64,000 nt of DNA. It comes from Polaromonas sp. GTDB lineage: Bacteria; Pseudomonadota; Gammaproteobacteria; Burkholderiales; Burkholderiaceae_C. Positions within the stretch are counted from its first letter, which is position 1. Each line of letters begins with the position of its first letter. A program made the position numbers and the translations under genes. The notes under the pieces are model-generated. The model searched no databases. It worked only from the letters and a program-made list of their open reading frames with translations, and was not told the DNA's origin. Below are positions 52,798 to 63,171 of the stretch, in pieces. The DNA lies in contig JAIPCZ010000009.1 in NCBI GenBank assembly GCA_021737975.1, positions 1 through 64,000 of the forward strand, read 5' to 3'.

Positions 52798-53552
52798 GCG
52801 GCGTCACGAATGCAGCGCAGGTAGTCCTTGACGGTGGCGCTGTAGCCCAGTTCCAGCGCATCGGCAATGAGCGCGTGACCAATGGAGACCTCGCTCACGC
52901 CCGGCACCCGGGCGATGAAGGCGGCGAGGTTGTCGCGGTTCAGGTCGTGGCCGGCATTCACTTCCAGGCCCACATCCAGCGCCGCCTGCGCGGCTTGCGC
53001 GAAACGCGCCAGTTGCGCCGCCTGACCGGGCGTGCCCCAGGCGGCGGCATAGGGCTCGGTGTAAAGCTCGACACGGTCGGCGCCCACGGCCTTGGCCGCC
53101 GCCATGGCGCTCGGGTCGGCATCCATGAACAGGCTCACGCGCAGGCCCCAGGCATGTGCCTGGTCGATCAGCGGTTTCAGCAACAGCGCATCGTCCGGGA
53201 AAAGCCAGCCATGGTCGCTGGTGAACTGGCCCTCGGTGTCGGGCACAAAGGTGACCTGGTGCACCGGCAGCTGCTGCGCCACCAGCGACCCCACCACGTC
53301 CATCAGGTTGTGCAAAGGGTTGCCTTCGATGTTGAACTCGCGGTCCGGCCAGTCGTTTAGCAACTTTGCCAGCTCGGGCACATCACTGGCGCGAATGTGG
53401 CGCTCATCCGGGCGCGGGTGCACGGTGATGCCGTTGGCACCCGCGCGCAGGCACAGCGTGGCGGCGCGCGTGACACTCGGAATCCCCAGGTGCCGGGTAT
53501 TGCGCACCAGCGCGACCTTGTTGAGGTTGACGGACAAGGAGGTAGTTTTCAT
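52794..53552 (-). CDS. pdxJ: Pyridoxine 5'-phosphate synthase
   Basis: A 252-aa TIM-barrel enzyme with [28 protein letters not shown] and [11 protein letters not shown] segments typical of PdxJ. It makes pyridoxine phosphate from 3-amino-1-phosphohydroxyacetone and deoxyxylulose phosphate. The start at 53552 sits after an AAGGAGG site and overlaps recO by 4 nt. Confidence 0.97.
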   Translation of the reverse strand: MKTTSLSVNLNKVALVRNTRHLGIPSVTRAATLCLRAGANGITVHPRPDERHIRASDVPELAKLLNDWPDREFNIEGNPLHNLMDVVGSLVAQQLPVHQVTFVPDTEGQFTSDHGWLFPDDALLLKPLIDQAHAWGLRVSLFMDADPSAMAAAKAVGADRVELYTEPYAAAWGTPGQAAQLARFAQAAQAALDVGLEVNAGHDLNRDNLAAFIARVPGVSEVSIGHALIADALELGYSATVKDYLRCIRDAA

Positions 53553-54298
53553 AAGCTTTGCAGATCGATCATCATTTGCCGGGTGCGAAGACTGGGCACC
53601 CCGCAATGGTAATTGAGCAGGGCGCGCAATTGGGGCTTGAGCGCGCCAGCCACCTCGGCGCACGCGCGCAGCACGGTGGTCAAGGGCAGGCGCTCGCCCA
53701 GGGCCTGCTGCAGCGCCGTCCACTGGGCACCGCTCAGGCTGCTGCGGTCGGTCTCGCTGGCCTGGCGCAAGCCGCCTTCGGGCACCAGGCTGTAACGCGC
53801 CTCGGGGTGCAGCGCCAGCAGCGTCATGGTCTGGGCATCGAGCAAGGGCAGCAGGCCAATTTCACGCAGCAGCAAGAGCTCGAAAGCCCGCAAGGCCACT
53901 TCAAGGACTTCGCCGTGCGCACTGGCAATGATCTGCACCACACCGGCGTAAACATCAAACAGCACCGGATGCGGATCTTCACGCGCCAGCAGCAGCAGCA
54001 GCAGCTCATTGAGGTAATAGCCCGACATCAGCGCGTCACCGGTGGGCATGACATGGCCCCCCTGCCATTCGGCGGCTTTCAGGGTCTTGATCTCGGACTC
54101 CCCGCCGAAAGCCAGGTGCAGTGGTTGCAGCGGTAACAAGATCGGTCGAAAACTGGAACTGGGCCGTTTCACGCCCTTGGCCACCAGCGCCATGCGGCCG
54201 TGATGACGCGTAAAAACCTCCAGGATCAGGCTGGTCTCGCTCCAGTCGTAGCGGTGCAGCACATAGGCTGGCTCGTCAGATATACGCTTGGTGGCCAT
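53549..54298 (-). CDS. recO: DNA repair protein RecO
   Basis: A 249-aa RecO with N-terminal OB fold ([30 protein letters not shown]) and a helical C-terminal domain. It loads RecA at gaps with RecR. The gene normally follows era in this operon; here four other genes separate them (54326-58038). It is coupled to pdxJ by a 4-nt overlap. Confidence 0.95.
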   Translation of the reverse strand: MATKRISDEPAYVLHRYDWSETSLILEVFTRHHGRMALVAKGVKRPSSSFRPILLPLQPLHLAFGGESEIKTLKAAEWQGGHVMPTGDALMSGYYLNELLLLLLAREDPHPVLFDVYAGVVQIIASAHGEVLEVALRAFELLLLREIGLLPLLDAQTMTLLALHPEARYSLVPEGGLRQASETDRSSLSGAQWTALQQALGERLPLTTVLRACAEVAGALKPQLRALLNYHCGVPSLRTRQMMIDLQSL

Positions 54299-54325
54299 CA
54301 GTGGTGTTCAGTCCTTGCGCGCGGG

Positions 54326-54571
54326 TCAATCCAGCCAGCGCACGAGGTAATAGAGTCGTAAGCCTTCAGAAGAGCGGGACGGTCCCATCACCTCCACCGC
54401 ATGCTGGTTGAGTTCGGGCCTGGCCTTGGCGCGGGCTGCAGGCTCATCGGCGAGCACTTCGACACAGTTCTCGGGGAATCGTTTGCGCGCGCCGCGCATG
54501 ACATGCGCAATGGCAAAACACGCCTTCATCATGTGAGGCACATCGGGGTCAATGGTCACGCCGGCTGTCAT
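54326..54571 (-). CDS. 81-aa protein of unknown function coupled to dsrS
   Basis: A small protein with a central FAIAHVMRGARKRFPENCVEVLADEP segment and a C-terminal aromatic patch (RLYYLVRWLD). Single cysteine. It overlaps dsrS by 4 nt and ends 27 nt before recO starts. I do not recognise it. Coupling suggests it works with DsrS or the MoxR-VWA pair. Confidence 0.75.
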   Translation of the reverse strand: MTAGVTIDPDVPHMMKACFAIAHVMRGARKRFPENCVEVLADEPAARAKARPELNQHAVEVMGPSRSSEGLRLYYLVRWLD

Positions 54572-55602
54572 GTCTGCCCCCTGAGAATTCGAATGTTGGC
54601 CAATACCGGCTTGAGCAACGGCTCCAGATGCCGGCGCATCAACGGCCCGACTGCGGTGGTTTTGTTCAGGATGGGCCTGGCATCGGCATGGCTCAGCCGC
54701 CCAAGCGACGCCATCGCCTGCGCCTCACGCTGGAAATGTTCCGGCCAGTCTACCTCAATGGCGCACCCGGCTGCCCCGGAAAAATAACGGCCCAGAATGT
54801 CGAGCATGAGATAGACCGCCTCGGGTGCCGGCGGCTTGTCAAGCACCAGCGCAGAGGCCCGCAGAAAGCTCTGGCCGCAGGCATCGTAACAGCGCACGGT
54901 GAGCTGGCCCCACGGATCACCAGCGGCTGCGCGCTGCGCCAGATCGCCGGGAACAAGTCGCTCGGGCTCCGCAGGCAAGTCATCCGGCCGATGCTCCAGA
55001 AAGCCTAAAAAATAGTGCGGCCGGTGCTTTGCCTTGGCCCACAACTGCGCATCTCTCACGGGGTCGAGCAAGCCGGCACCGACCACAGCACGCACCGAGT
55101 TCATTGCCTGGATCGGGTCTTCTTCAAACGGCAGGTGCTCGATCAGAAAATCGGCCAGAACCCGGCCCATGGCGCCGCCTCGCACCAAGGCATGATTGAG
55201 CAGGTAACGCGCCACATCCATGCCGGGCAGAGCCCACCAGACCCGCTCTGCCAGCTCATGCGTCAAGGTGGGGGCCTGCGCCACGGCCCTCACCGCCTCG
55301 GGCTCACCCAGCAGCAGCAAGGCCTGCAAATTCTTGGCGCTGGACTGGCCCATGCTGGTCCAGCGCATCAAATGCACCGGGTAGCCGCCAGGCGAGCCCA
55401 TGGCGTGGCCGCCAAGCAACTCACGCACCCGCTGCACGTACAGGTCGGGGCGGCAATTGCGGTGCAGCACCACGCGGGCCTCGCCCTGGGGTGTCAGCGC
55501 ATGCAATGTCATGGCGCCTTCGTCGATGCGCACCGCGCGCACCTCGCCGGCCAGCAACACGTTCAGGCGCAAGTCATCTTCGGGGGAGAGTTCGGTTGAC
55601 AT
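54568..55602 (-). CDS. dsrS: DsrS, sulfur-oxidation-linked cytoplasmic protein
   Basis: A 344-aa soluble protein. The N-terminal SPEDDLRLNVLLAGEVRAVRIDE, the GSPGGYPVHLMRWTSMGQ segment and the LLLLGEPEAVRAVAQAP helix match what I recall of DsrS, the last gene of the Allochromatium dsr cluster. DsrS is cytoplasmic and affects sulfur oxidation; its biochemistry is not known. Here it lies 46 kb from dsrA, inside the era-recO interval, and follows a VWA protein gene by 23 nt. The name rests on recognition by eye. Confidence 0.8.
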   Translation of the reverse strand: MSTELSPEDDLRLNVLLAGEVRAVRIDEGAMTLHALTPQGEARVVLHRNCRPDLYVQRVRELLGGHAMGSPGGYPVHLMRWTSMGQSSAKNLQALLLLGEPEAVRAVAQAPTLTHELAERVWWALPGMDVARYLLNHALVRGGAMGRVLADFLIEHLPFEEDPIQAMNSVRAVVGAGLLDPVRDAQLWAKAKHRPHYFLGFLEHRPDDLPAEPERLVPGDLAQRAAAGDPWGQLTVRCYDACGQSFLRASALVLDKPPAPEAVYLMLDILGRYFSGAAGCAIEVDWPEHFQREAQAMASLGRLSHADARPILNKTTAVGPLMRRHLEPLLKPVLANIRILRGQT

Positions 55603-55625
55603 GGCGCAATGATCTAAAAATGAAA

Positions 55626-56924
55626 TCAATTCAACTGTATGCGCAGGCCCCAGGGCACGGTGGCCCCGCCTTTGACCAGCCACAACACCGGGTAGTTGGG
55701 TGGCACTTTGGGCAGCTCGCCCTGCGCATCGGTGAAATAGACCAGGGCATCAGGATGCGCCCCCGCGCGTTCGATCCAGTCAAACACCGGCGCAAAGGCA
55801 GTGCCCCCGCCCCCTTCGAACTCGCGCGGCAGGTGAAACGCTTCCCAGGGCTCTGTGACCCAGGGTGCGTCTTGCGCCAGCGCCGCATCGCAGGCGAACA
55901 GGGTCATGCGCACGGGCAGCGTGCCCTTGATGGCATTGAGTTCGCCCACAAATTGGGCGAGGTCGGCATCGTCGATGGAGCCCGAGGTGTCCAGGGCCAC
56001 AAAAATGTCGCCGGCGTGGCTGCGCAAGCTGGGAAAAATGGCTCCCCCACCCGTTTCACCGGTGCGCCGGGACGGACGCAGCCAGGTGTAATCGTCGCGC
56101 GCGGCTTGCGATAAATAATGCGCCAGTGCGGCACGCCATGACACCTGGGGCGCCAGCGCCTCATCAGTGAACCGCGCCAGAAGGCCCGAGAGTTTGCCGG
56201 CTTCCCGGGCGCGCTGGGCTGCGGCTGCCAGGTGGCGTTGCCATTGCTGTTGCAGGGTTTCTTTTTGCCCGGCGGTCAAGGGCGGCGGCGGGCTGTCTTG
56301 TGTTGGAGTGTCACCTGGCGCATCAGCCGCACCCACCATTTCAGGTTGGGCACCGCCTGCGTCGGGGTCAGTGTCCTGCGCGGCGCCGGCACCCTTGCTG
56401 CCCTCTTTGGGCGAGGTGTCGGCACCGCCACCCTGGCCCTGGGCATCGCTGTCGCCAATGCCACCCTGACCGCCTTCATCATCGTCCCACACATGCTCGT
56501 CCAGGGTGTCGTTGTCGAGGTCGTCGTCCAGGCAGGGGTAAATCTCTTCGGCCGCCATGCCACGGTAAAGGTCGAGCACTTGCGCGCCCAGCGGCGGCTG
56601 AAGACCCTCATCGATCAGCAGCGGGTTGATGGCAAAGTCACAGGCCAGGGCCCACTTGCGCTGCACCCGGCTACCGCGCCGGGCGAAATGGCCCAGCGCG
56701 CAATGCAGCGCCTCGTGGGCCAGGGCAAACTGCGCTTGCGCCGTGCTCAGCCCATCAATCCACCGGGGGTTGTAGTACAGCTTGCGGGCATCGGTGCCGG
56801 TGCTGCGGCACCAGGCGCCTGCCTCAACCAGGGGCAAGCGCAAGACCAGCGCGCCAAGAAAAGGTTTGTCAAGAATGAGCCGGGTGCGCGCGGCAGCCAG
56901 CTTGGCCGCCGCCGCATGACGCAT
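55626..56924 (-). CDS. VWA-domain protein with N-terminal putative metallopeptidase domain (DUF2201-like)
   Basis: About 432 aa. An N-terminal part has the HEALHCALGH motif, resembling the zinc site of VWA-linked DUF2201 proteins. A long Asp/Gly/Gln-rich acidic linker spans roughly residues 125-220. A C-terminal von Willebrand A-like domain carries the MIDAS motif DTSGSIDDAD. With a MoxR ATPase immediately upstream it forms a typical MoxR-VWA chaperone pair. The start is unsure: ATG 56924 matches the usual distance to AAARTRLILDKPFLG; GTG 56960 and ATG 57017 are alternatives. Confidence 0.88.
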   Translation of the reverse strand: MRHAAAAKLAAARTRLILDKPFLGALVLRLPLVEAGAWCRSTGTDARKLYYNPRWIDGLSTAQAQFALAHEALHCALGHFARRGSRVQRKWALACDFAINPLLIDEGLQPPLGAQVLDLYRGMAAEEIYPCLDDDLDNDTLDEHVWDDDEGGQGGIGDSDAQGQGGGADTSPKEGSKGAGAAQDTDPDAGGAQPEMVGAADAPGDTPTQDSPPPPLTAGQKETLQQQWQRHLAAAAQRAREAGKLSGLLARFTDEALAPQVSWRAALAHYLSQAARDDYTWLRPSRRTGETGGGAIFPSLRSHAGDIFVALDTSGSIDDADLAQFVGELNAIKGTLPVRMTLFACDAALAQDAPWVTEPWEAFHLPREFEGGGGTAFAPVFDWIERAGAHPDALVYFTDAQGELPKVPPNYPVLWLVKGGATVPWGLRIQLN

Positions 56925-56985
56925 CGCCCCAGTCAGCGGGCGCTCGGCTTGGGCTGGCACACCGGCGACATGGCCCAGGCCGTGA

Positions 56986-58038
56986 TTACTCGTAGAGGAT
57001 GACGTCTGCAACGGCATTGGCCCAACCGGAAAATTGCGGCACGGCAAACAGGGCGGAGCCGATGCCGCGGTGCATGTCAGACACCAGCATGACCCCCATT
57101 TCCTTGAGCGGCAGGCGCCGGGCGTAGTCAAGGATATGACCCCACACCTGACGCGCTTCAGGCTTGCCCTTGACCCGCAGGGCGCGCCCGGCCAGCGCGG
57201 CGGCCACGGCGTATTGCAGGTCGATTTCTGTAGGCACATCCGCATCGCGCCCCTCGGTGATGGCATCGAGGTCGGGCAAGCGGTCCAGGCTGTTGATGAA
57301 GGCGCCACACTCCACCCCCGCCGCCTGGCCGACACAGGCGGTCAATGCCCCGACCAGCAGCTGCGGGCTGTCGCCAAATTTTTGCAGGGCACGGTGGGCG
57401 AATTCCCACGAGCGCGGGCTCGGAAACGCCATTTCTCCGGCCAGGGTGCGTGCCGCATCAAAAGCAAACAGCAGTTCGGGCTTGAAGCGCAAGAACCCAA
57501 TCAGCCGCTCGTCGATGCCATTGTCGTAGGCCCAGGAAGCCCAGTCGTCGAGGTTGACCGTGACTTCAAAGTGCGAAAAGCGGTTTGCCAGCGGTGCCGG
57601 CATGGCGTAGGTCACGCCGCGGTCACCCTGGCGGTTGCCCGCCGCAAAGATGACCCAGCCGTCGGGAACGCGGTATTCGCCCAGGCGACGATCCAAAATC
57701 AATTGGTAGGCGGCGGCCGACACCGCAGGCGGCGCCGAGGTGATCTCGTCAAGAAACAGCACGCCGCGCGGGCCGTGGCGCTGCGCATCAGGCAACAGGG
57801 CAGGCACCGCCCATTGCACCACGTCGCCGACCCGAAACGGGATGCCGCGCAGGTCAGAAGGCTCCATCTGCGACAGGCGGATGTCGATCACCGGAGCCTG
57901 GTGGCACTGACCCACCTGGGCGACGATCTGTGATTTGCCCACACCGGGCGGCCCCCACAGCATCACCGGGGTGTGGTGCCCCTCGGCCGTGCTGAGAAAT
58001 TCGCGTTCAAGAACCAAAGTAAGCTGGGCGGGGCGCAT
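56986..58038 (-). CDS. MoxR-family AAA+ ATPase
   Basis: A 350-aa AAA+ protein with Walker A GPPGVGKSQ, Walker B GVLFLDEITSAPP and sensor region ANRFSHFEV. MoxR ATPases with VWA partners remodel or activate metalloenzymes. A possible promoter lies just upstream (minus-strand TTATAT-like box at 58082-58087), so this block may be transcribed partly on its own. Client unknown; DsrAB or a Dsr complex is an inference from the adjoining dsrS. Confidence 0.9.
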   Translation of the reverse strand: MRPAQLTLVLEREFLSTAEGHHTPVMLWGPPGVGKSQIVAQVGQCHQAPVIDIRLSQMEPSDLRGIPFRVGDVVQWAVPALLPDAQRHGPRGVLFLDEITSAPPAVSAAAYQLILDRRLGEYRVPDGWVIFAAGNRQGDRGVTYAMPAPLANRFSHFEVTVNLDDWASWAYDNGIDERLIGFLRFKPELLFAFDAARTLAGEMAFPSPRSWEFAHRALQKFGDSPQLLVGALTACVGQAAGVECGAFINSLDRLPDLDAITEGRDADVPTEIDLQYAVAAALAGRALRVKGKPEARQVWGHILDYARRLPLKEMGVMLVSDMHRGIGSALFAVPQFSGWANAVADVILYE

Positions 58039-58148
58039 TGGTTAGCGGTGGAGTTAGATCGGCAGGTTGGAATACTTTGGAATATAACCCGAGATCGAAC
58101 TATTGAACCGATGCCCGGCCTGGCGCTGGCGCCCCATGGGCCCTTGAC

Positions 58149-59180
58149 TCACTCGTAGCCAAATGAGCGCACGCGCGCTTCGTCATCGGCCCAACCCGAG
58201 CGCACCTTGACCCACATCTCGATGAAGACCTTGCAGTCGAACAGCTTTTCCAGCTCGACACGGGTCTCCATGCCGATGCGCTTGATACGCTCACCCTTGT
58301 CGCCAATCACCATGGCCTTGTGGCCGTCGCGCTCGACCACGATGGTGGCGGCGATGCGCAGCAGGCGTTTCTGGCCTTTTTTCTGCGGCGGCTCTTCTTC
58401 AAACTTGTCGATGATGACGGTCGACGTGTAGGGCAACTCGTCGCCGGTCAGGCGGAACAGCTTTTCGCGCACCATTTCGGCGGCCATGAAGCGTTCGCTG
58501 CGGTCGGTCAATTCATCGGCTGCGTACCACCAGGCCTGCTCAGGCAGGAATTTTTCGCAAATGCCCAGCAGGCGCTCGACATCCTTGGCGCTCTTGGCCG
58601 ACATCGGCACAAACTCGGCAAAGGCGTGTTTTTCCTGCATGGTCTGCAGCCAAGGCGCTATGTCGCCGCGGCGGTGCACGTTGTCGAGCTTGTTGGCAAT
58701 CAGCAAGGTGGGGATCTTCTTGTCCAGCAGCGCCAGCACGCGGGCGTCGGCCGGGGTGAAGCTGCCGGCTTCCACCACAAACAGGATCAGGTCCACATCG
58801 GCCACCGCGCCCACCACAGTCTTGTTGAGCGACTTGTTGAGCGCATTGCCATGCAGGGTTTGAAAACCGGGGGTGTCGACAAACACAAACTGGGTCGCAC
58901 CCTGGGTGTGCATGCCGGTGATGCGGTGCCGCGTGGTTTGCGCCTTGCGCGAGGTGATGCTGATTTTTTGCCCCACCAGGGCGTTGAGCAGGGTGGATTT
59001 GCCCACATTGGGCTTGCCCACGATGGCAATCAGGCCGCAGCGCTGGCCCGCGACCGGTGCCTCGGTGGCACCGGCAGGGCGCATGTCACGGCGCATGCCC
59101 GCCAACAAGTCTTCCAGGTTTTCCTGCACCTCCACCGCCGGGACGTCGGCATGGGAAGCTGTTTTTTTGGGGGTAGTCAT
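58149..59180 (-). CDS. era: GTPase Era
   Basis: A 343-aa Era with G1 [10 protein letters not shown]3 DTPGF, G4 NKLD and a C-terminal KH domain ending [17 protein letters not shown]. It binds 16S rRNA during 30S assembly. The N-terminal extension of about 85 residues before the G1 motif is longer than in E. coli. The ATG overlaps the rnc stop by 4 nt. The frame continues upstream without support. Confidence 0.96.
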   Translation of the reverse strand: MTTPKKTASHADVPAVEVQENLEDLLAGMRRDMRPAGATEAPVAGQRCGLIAIVGKPNVGKSTLLNALVGQKISITSRKAQTTRHRITGMHTQGATQFVFVDTPGFQTLHGNALNKSLNKTVVGAVADVDLILFVVEAGSFTPADARVLALLDKKIPTLLIANKLDNVHRRGDIAPWLQTMQEKHAFAEFVPMSAKSAKDVERLLGICEKFLPEQAWWYAADELTDRSERFMAAEMVREKLFRLTGDELPYTSTVIIDKFEEEPPQKKGQKRLLRIAATIVVERDGHKAMVIGDKGERIKRIGMETRVELEKLFDCKVFIEMWVKVRSGWADDEARVRSFGYE

Positions 59181-59863
59181 GAGTTCACCGTTGCTTTCAA
59201 AATTTGCAGCATCGCGGTCGCTGCCGCTTGCTCTGCGGCCCGACGCGAGCCGCCAATACCGCGCTCGGCGCGGTTGAGTTCGGGAATTTCGCATTCCACA
59301 TCAAAGCTTTGCTTGTGCGCCACACCCAGGGTGGCCACCACCCGGTAGCTCGGCAGTTTCATGCGGCGCCCCTGCAGCCACTCCTGCAGCTCGGTTTTGG
59401 GGTCCTTGCCAATGGCCTCCATCTCGGGGTTGATTTGCACCGCCTGGTAGAGCCGCTGCACCAGCGCTTGCGCGGCGGCAAAACCGGCATCCAGGTAGAC
59501 GGCGCCAATGACGGCCTCCAGCGTGTCGGCCAGTATGGAAGGCCGCTTCTGGCCGCCCGAGCGCATCTCGCCCTCGCCCAGCAAAATCACATCCGGCAAA
59601 CCCAGCGAAACCGCCAGCTGGTGCAGCGTGTCCTGCTTGACCAGATGGGCCCGCACTCTGGATAAATCACCCTCGGGCAGATTCTGCAGGCGCCGGTACA
59701 ACATGTCGGCGACCACCACGCCGAGCACCGAGTCGCCCAAAAACTCCAGGCGCTCGTTGTGGTCGGATGAAAAACTGCGGTGGGTGAGCGCCCGCTTCAA
59801 CAGGCCGGCATCAGCAAACTCATGTTGCAGACGCTGTTGCAGCGTGGCCAAGCCTGCAATCAA
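59177..59863 (-). CDS. rnc: Ribonuclease III
   Basis: A 228-aa RNase III with signature [12 protein letters not shown], catalytic glutamate region [13 protein letters not shown] and a C-terminal double-stranded-RNA-binding domain ([14 protein letters not shown]). It cuts rRNA precursors and structured mRNAs. Coupled to era. Confidence 0.97.
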   Translation of the reverse strand: MIAGLATLQQRLQHEFADAGLLKRALTHRSFSSDHNERLEFLGDSVLGVVVADMLYRRLQNLPEGDLSRVRAHLVKQDTLHQLAVSLGLPDVILLGEGEMRSGGQKRPSILADTLEAVIGAVYLDAGFAAAQALVQRLYQAVQINPEMEAIGKDPKTELQEWLQGRRMKLPSYRVVATLGVAHKQSFDVECEIPELNRAERGIGGSRRAAEQAAATAMLQILKATVNS

Positions 59864-59879
59864 ATCAGCACCTGTGTTG

Positions 59880-60233
59880 TCAATTCGATTGACCGCTGTA
59901 CTTGAGCGTCAGGAAAGCCGGGCCCGTCAGGTGGATCTCGCGCTCATAGGAAAACCTGACCACCACCTTGTCGTTTTCCTTGGTGACCTCGAGGTCTTTG
60001 CCTTTGATTGACTTGATGTCCTCGACGCTCGCGGTCTTGTCGAAGATGGCGCGCACTTCGGGCACGGTATTGCCGTCTTTGGCTTTGTTCACGGCCTTCT
60101 GAATGGTCTGGAATTCCATCACGGTGGGCACCACCTGGGCGGTCAGCACCCCAGCGCCGGCCAGCAGCACGCAGATAAAAAGAACACCCATCATGGTGAT
60201 GCCACGCTGGCCGGATTTGGAAGAAGATGTCAT
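59880..60233 (-). CDS. DUF4845-family membrane protein
   Basis: A 117-aa protein with GQRGITMMGVLFICVLLAGAGVLTAQVVP, a pilin-like N-terminal membrane helix, and a small periplasmic domain. Conserved between lepB and rnc in betaproteobacteria; its function is unknown. The ATG at 60233 was chosen by family length. It may be involved in assembly or secretion, but no residue shows this. Confidence 0.88.
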   Translation of the reverse strand: MTSSSKSGQRGITMMGVLFICVLLAGAGVLTAQVVPTVMEFQTIQKAVNKAKDGNTVPEVRAIFDKTASVEDIKSIKGKDLEVTKENDKVVVRFSYEREIHLTGPAFLTLKYSGQSN

Positions 60234-60246
60234 GTCAGTCTCCTGG

Positions 60247-61215
60247 TCAATTGAAAGAGCCGATGCGCTTGAGGTTGCCAAAATTCATCCAGACAAAAAA
60301 TGCCTTGCCCACGATGTTTTTGTCTGGCACGAAACCCCAGTAGCGCGAATCAAGTGAATTGTCGCGGTTGTCGCCCATCATGAAGTAATGTCCCTCGGGC
60401 ACCTTGCACACCACGCCTTCAACACTGTAGCGGCAATTGTTTTTGAATTCAAATTCATCGGCACCGGGAATAAAGGCCGGCCGCGCCGGGTCGTTGAGCA
60501 GGCGGTGCGGCTGCTCACCCAGAGTTTCCTGAAACTGCGGGAAGTAGCGCATGGTGTCCTCGTCAAAAAACTCGGGCAGCGCGTTGGTGGGCAGCGGCTT
60601 GCCATTGATGCTCAGGCGCTTGTTGAGGTAGGCCACTTCGTCGCCAGGCACGCCGACCACGCGCTTGATGTAGTCCAGGCTGGGTTTGGGCGGGTAGCGA
60701 AACACCATGACATCGCCGCGCTGCGGCGGAGTGCCCTCGGTGATCTTGGTGTTGAGCACAGGCAGGCGCAGCCCGTAATGGAACTTGTTGACCAAAATCA
60801 GGTCCCCGATCCACAGCGTAGGGACCATCGAGCCTGACGGAATCTTGAAGGGCTCGAACAGGAACGAGCGCAGGATGAAGACACCGATGATCACCGGGAA
60901 CAGCCCGGCCGTCCAGTCCAGCCACCAGGGCTGCGCCAGGATGCGGTGTTTGGCCTCGGCCACGTCACCGTCGACCTTGTTGATGCCCATTTTGCTGAGT
61001 TCCGCGCGGCGTGCAATGGTCTGCGCCTCCAGGTCGGCAGCCGCTTTCTGGCGGTCCGGCAAAAAGTAAAACCGCTCAGCCAACCAATAGATGCCGGTGA
61101 CCACCGTGGCCAGGAACAGCAGCAGGGCAAAGTTGCCTTCGAGCGCCCCGAAATACCAGGCCCCCACATAGCCCGCAAAGGCGGCCAGAATCACGGCCGT
61201 GATGATCTGCATCAT
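60247..61215 (-). CDS. lepB: Signal peptidase I
   Basis: A 322-aa membrane protease with two N-terminal membrane segments, the catalytic serine in PSGSMVPTL and the lysine in [14 protein letters not shown], plus the later [14 protein letters not shown] box. It removes signal peptides. The start ATGATG at 61215 overlaps lepA by 4 nt. Confidence 0.97.
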   Translation of the reverse strand: MMQIITAVILAAFAGYVGAWYFGALEGNFALLLFLATVVTGIYWLAERFYFLPDRQKAAADLEAQTIARRAELSKMGINKVDGDVAEAKHRILAQPWWLDWTAGLFPVIIGVFILRSFLFEPFKIPSGSMVPTLWIGDLILVNKFHYGLRLPVLNTKITEGTPPQRGDVMVFRYPPKPSLDYIKRVVGVPGDEVAYLNKRLSINGKPLPTNALPEFFDEDTMRYFPQFQETLGEQPHRLLNDPARPAFIPGADEFEFKNNCRYSVEGVVCKVPEGHYFMMGDNRDNSLDSRYWGFVPDKNIVGKAFFVWMNFGNLKRIGSFN

Positions 61216-63023
61216 GCGTCCACCTTCAAAATGGCCAGGAAGGCTTCTTGTGGGACTTCGACCGAACCAATTTGCTTCATGCGTTTCTTGCCTTCTTTTT
61301 GTTTTTCCAGCAGCTTGCGCTTGCGTGAAATGTCGCCGCCATAACATTTGGCGATCACGTTCTTGCGCAGCGCCTTGATGGTTTCGCGCGCGATGATGTT
61401 GGCGCCAATGGCGGCCTGGATCGCCACGTCGTACATCTGGCGCGAGATCACTTCGCGCATTTTTGCCACCACCGCGCGGCCGCGGTACTGCGACTGCGAG
61501 CGGTGCACGATGATCGACAGCGCATCGACCTTCTCGCCATTGAGCAAGATGTCGACCTTGACGACGTCGGCGGGGCGGTATTCCTTGAACTCGTAGTCCA
61601 TCGAGGCATAACCACGCGAGACACTTTTGAGTTTGTCAAAGAAATCCATCACGATTTCGCCCAGCGGCATGTCATAAGTCAGCACGACCTGACGACCCTT
61701 GTAGGCCATGTTGAGCTGCACGCCGCGCTTCTGGTTGCACAAGGTCATGACCGGTCCGACATACTCCTGCGGCATGTAAAGGTGCACGGTGACGATGGGC
61801 TCACGGATCTCGTCCAGACGGCCCTGGTCGGGCATTTTGGACGGGTTCTCCACCATCTTGACCTCGCCGTCGACCGACACCACCTGGTAGACCACGCTCG
61901 GGGCGGTGGTGATCAGGTCCTGGTCAAACTCGCGCTCGAGGCGTTCCTGCACAATTTCCATGTGCAGCAGGCCCAAAAATCCGCACCGGAAGCCAAAACC
62001 CAGGGCCTGCGAGACCTCGGGCTCGTAGTGCAGCGAGGCATCGTTGAGCTTGAGCTTTTCGAGACTGTCGCGCAGACCTTCGTACTGGTTGGCTTCGGTC
62101 GGGTACAGGCCGGCAAACACCTGCGGCTGGATTTCCTTGAATCCAGGCAAGGGCTTGGTGGCGGTGGCTGCTGCGCCTCCGCTGCCCGGCCGGATCAGCG
62201 TGATCGTGTCGCCAACCTTGGCAGCCTGCAACTCGCGGATGCCGGCAATGATGTAGCCCACCTCGCCGGCCTCGAGCGCCTGGCGTGGTTCGTTGGCCGG
62301 GGTGAAGACCCCCAGGCTGTCGGCGTTGTAGGTGGTTTCGGTGGCCATCAGCTTGATGCGCTCCCCCTTTGCCAGGCGACCATCAACCACCCGCACCAGC
62401 ATGACCACGCCGACATAGGAGTCAAACCAGCTGTCGATGATCATGGCGCGCAACGGGCCGTTGGGGTTGCCTTTGGGCGGCGGAATGCGGGCCACCACGG
62501 CTTCCAGGATGTCGTCGATGCCCATGCCGCTCTTGGCCGAGCAGGCTATTGCCGCAGAGGCGTCGATGCCAATCACGTCCTCAATTTCAGAGCGGGCGTT
62601 GTCAGGGTCGGCATTGGGCAGATCCATCTTGTTCAACACCGGAACCACTTCCACGCCCAGATCGAGCGCGGTATAACAATTGGCCACAGTTTGTGCCTCG
62701 ACGCCCTGGCTGGCATCGACCACCAGCAGGGCCCCTTCGCATGCCGAGAGGGAGCGGCTGACCTCGTAGGAAAAGTCGACGTGCCCGGGTGTGTCGATCA
62801 GGTTGAGGTTGTAGACCTGGCCATCGAGCGCCTTGTAGTGCAGCGCCGCCGTTTGCGCCTTGATGGTGATGCCGCGCTCTTTCTCGATATCCATCGAGTC
62901 CAGCACCTGCGCTTCCATTTCACGCTCCTGCAAGCCACCACAGCGCTGGATCAGGCGGTCGGCCAGCGTGGACTTGCCGTGGTCAATATGGGCAATGATG
63001 GAGAAATTTCTGATGTGATGCAT
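61212..63023 (-). CDS. lepA: Elongation factor 4 (LepA)
   Basis: A 603-aa GTPase with G1 [17 protein letters not shown] and NKMDL motifs, domains II, III and V, and the LepA-specific C-terminal region ([29 protein letters not shown]-type). It back-translocates or remodels stalled ribosomes. First gene of the lepA-nagZ run. Confidence 0.98.
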   Translation of the reverse strand: MHHIRNFSIIAHIDHGKSTLADRLIQRCGGLQEREMEAQVLDSMDIEKERGITIKAQTAALHYKALDGQVYNLNLIDTPGHVDFSYEVSRSLSACEGALLVVDASQGVEAQTVANCYTALDLGVEVVPVLNKMDLPNADPDNARSEIEDVIGIDASAAIACSAKSGMGIDDILEAVVARIPPPKGNPNGPLRAMIIDSWFDSYVGVVMLVRVVDGRLAKGERIKLMATETTYNADSLGVFTPANEPRQALEAGEVGYIIAGIRELQAAKVGDTITLIRPGSGGAAATATKPLPGFKEIQPQVFAGLYPTEANQYEGLRDSLEKLKLNDASLHYEPEVSQALGFGFRCGFLGLLHMEIVQERLEREFDQDLITTAPSVVYQVVSVDGEVKMVENPSKMPDQGRLDEIREPIVTVHLYMPQEYVGPVMTLCNQKRGVQLNMAYKGRQVVLTYDMPLGEIVMDFFDKLKSVSRGYASMDYEFKEYRPADVVKVDILLNGEKVDALSIIVHRSQSQYRGRAVVAKMREVISRQMYDVAIQAAIGANIIARETIKALRKNVIAKCYGGDISRKRKLLEKQKEGKKRMKQIGSVEVPQEAFLAILKVDA

Positions 63024-63060
63024 CCAGGGAAACCGATTTAAATGAGTAAGTGAACAACAG

Positions 63061-63091
63061 AAAAAAGGGCGCGTTCCAGAGAGACGCGCCC
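63061..63091 (-). terminator. Rho-independent terminator of the DegQ/MucD gene
   Basis: On the minus strand GGGCGCGT (63091-63084) pairs perfectly with ACGCGCCC (63074-63067) and is followed by six Ts (63066-63061). It lies 80 nt after the protease stop and 38 nt before the lepA start, so lepA needs its own promoter or readthrough. Confidence 0.85.
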
Positions 63092-63171
63092 TGAACCAGG
63101 GAATTGGCTACACCAAAGTAAAGTGCCTGATTGTAATTAAGTCAGGCACCACCCATTTAATCCCTTGCGGG

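Noticed and set aside
61503-63041. 512-codon plus-strand frame opposite lepA
   Set aside because: Antisense shadow of a clearly recognised LepA gene. Similar shadows at 29742-31166, 41374-42600 and 48146-49270 were dropped for the same reason.
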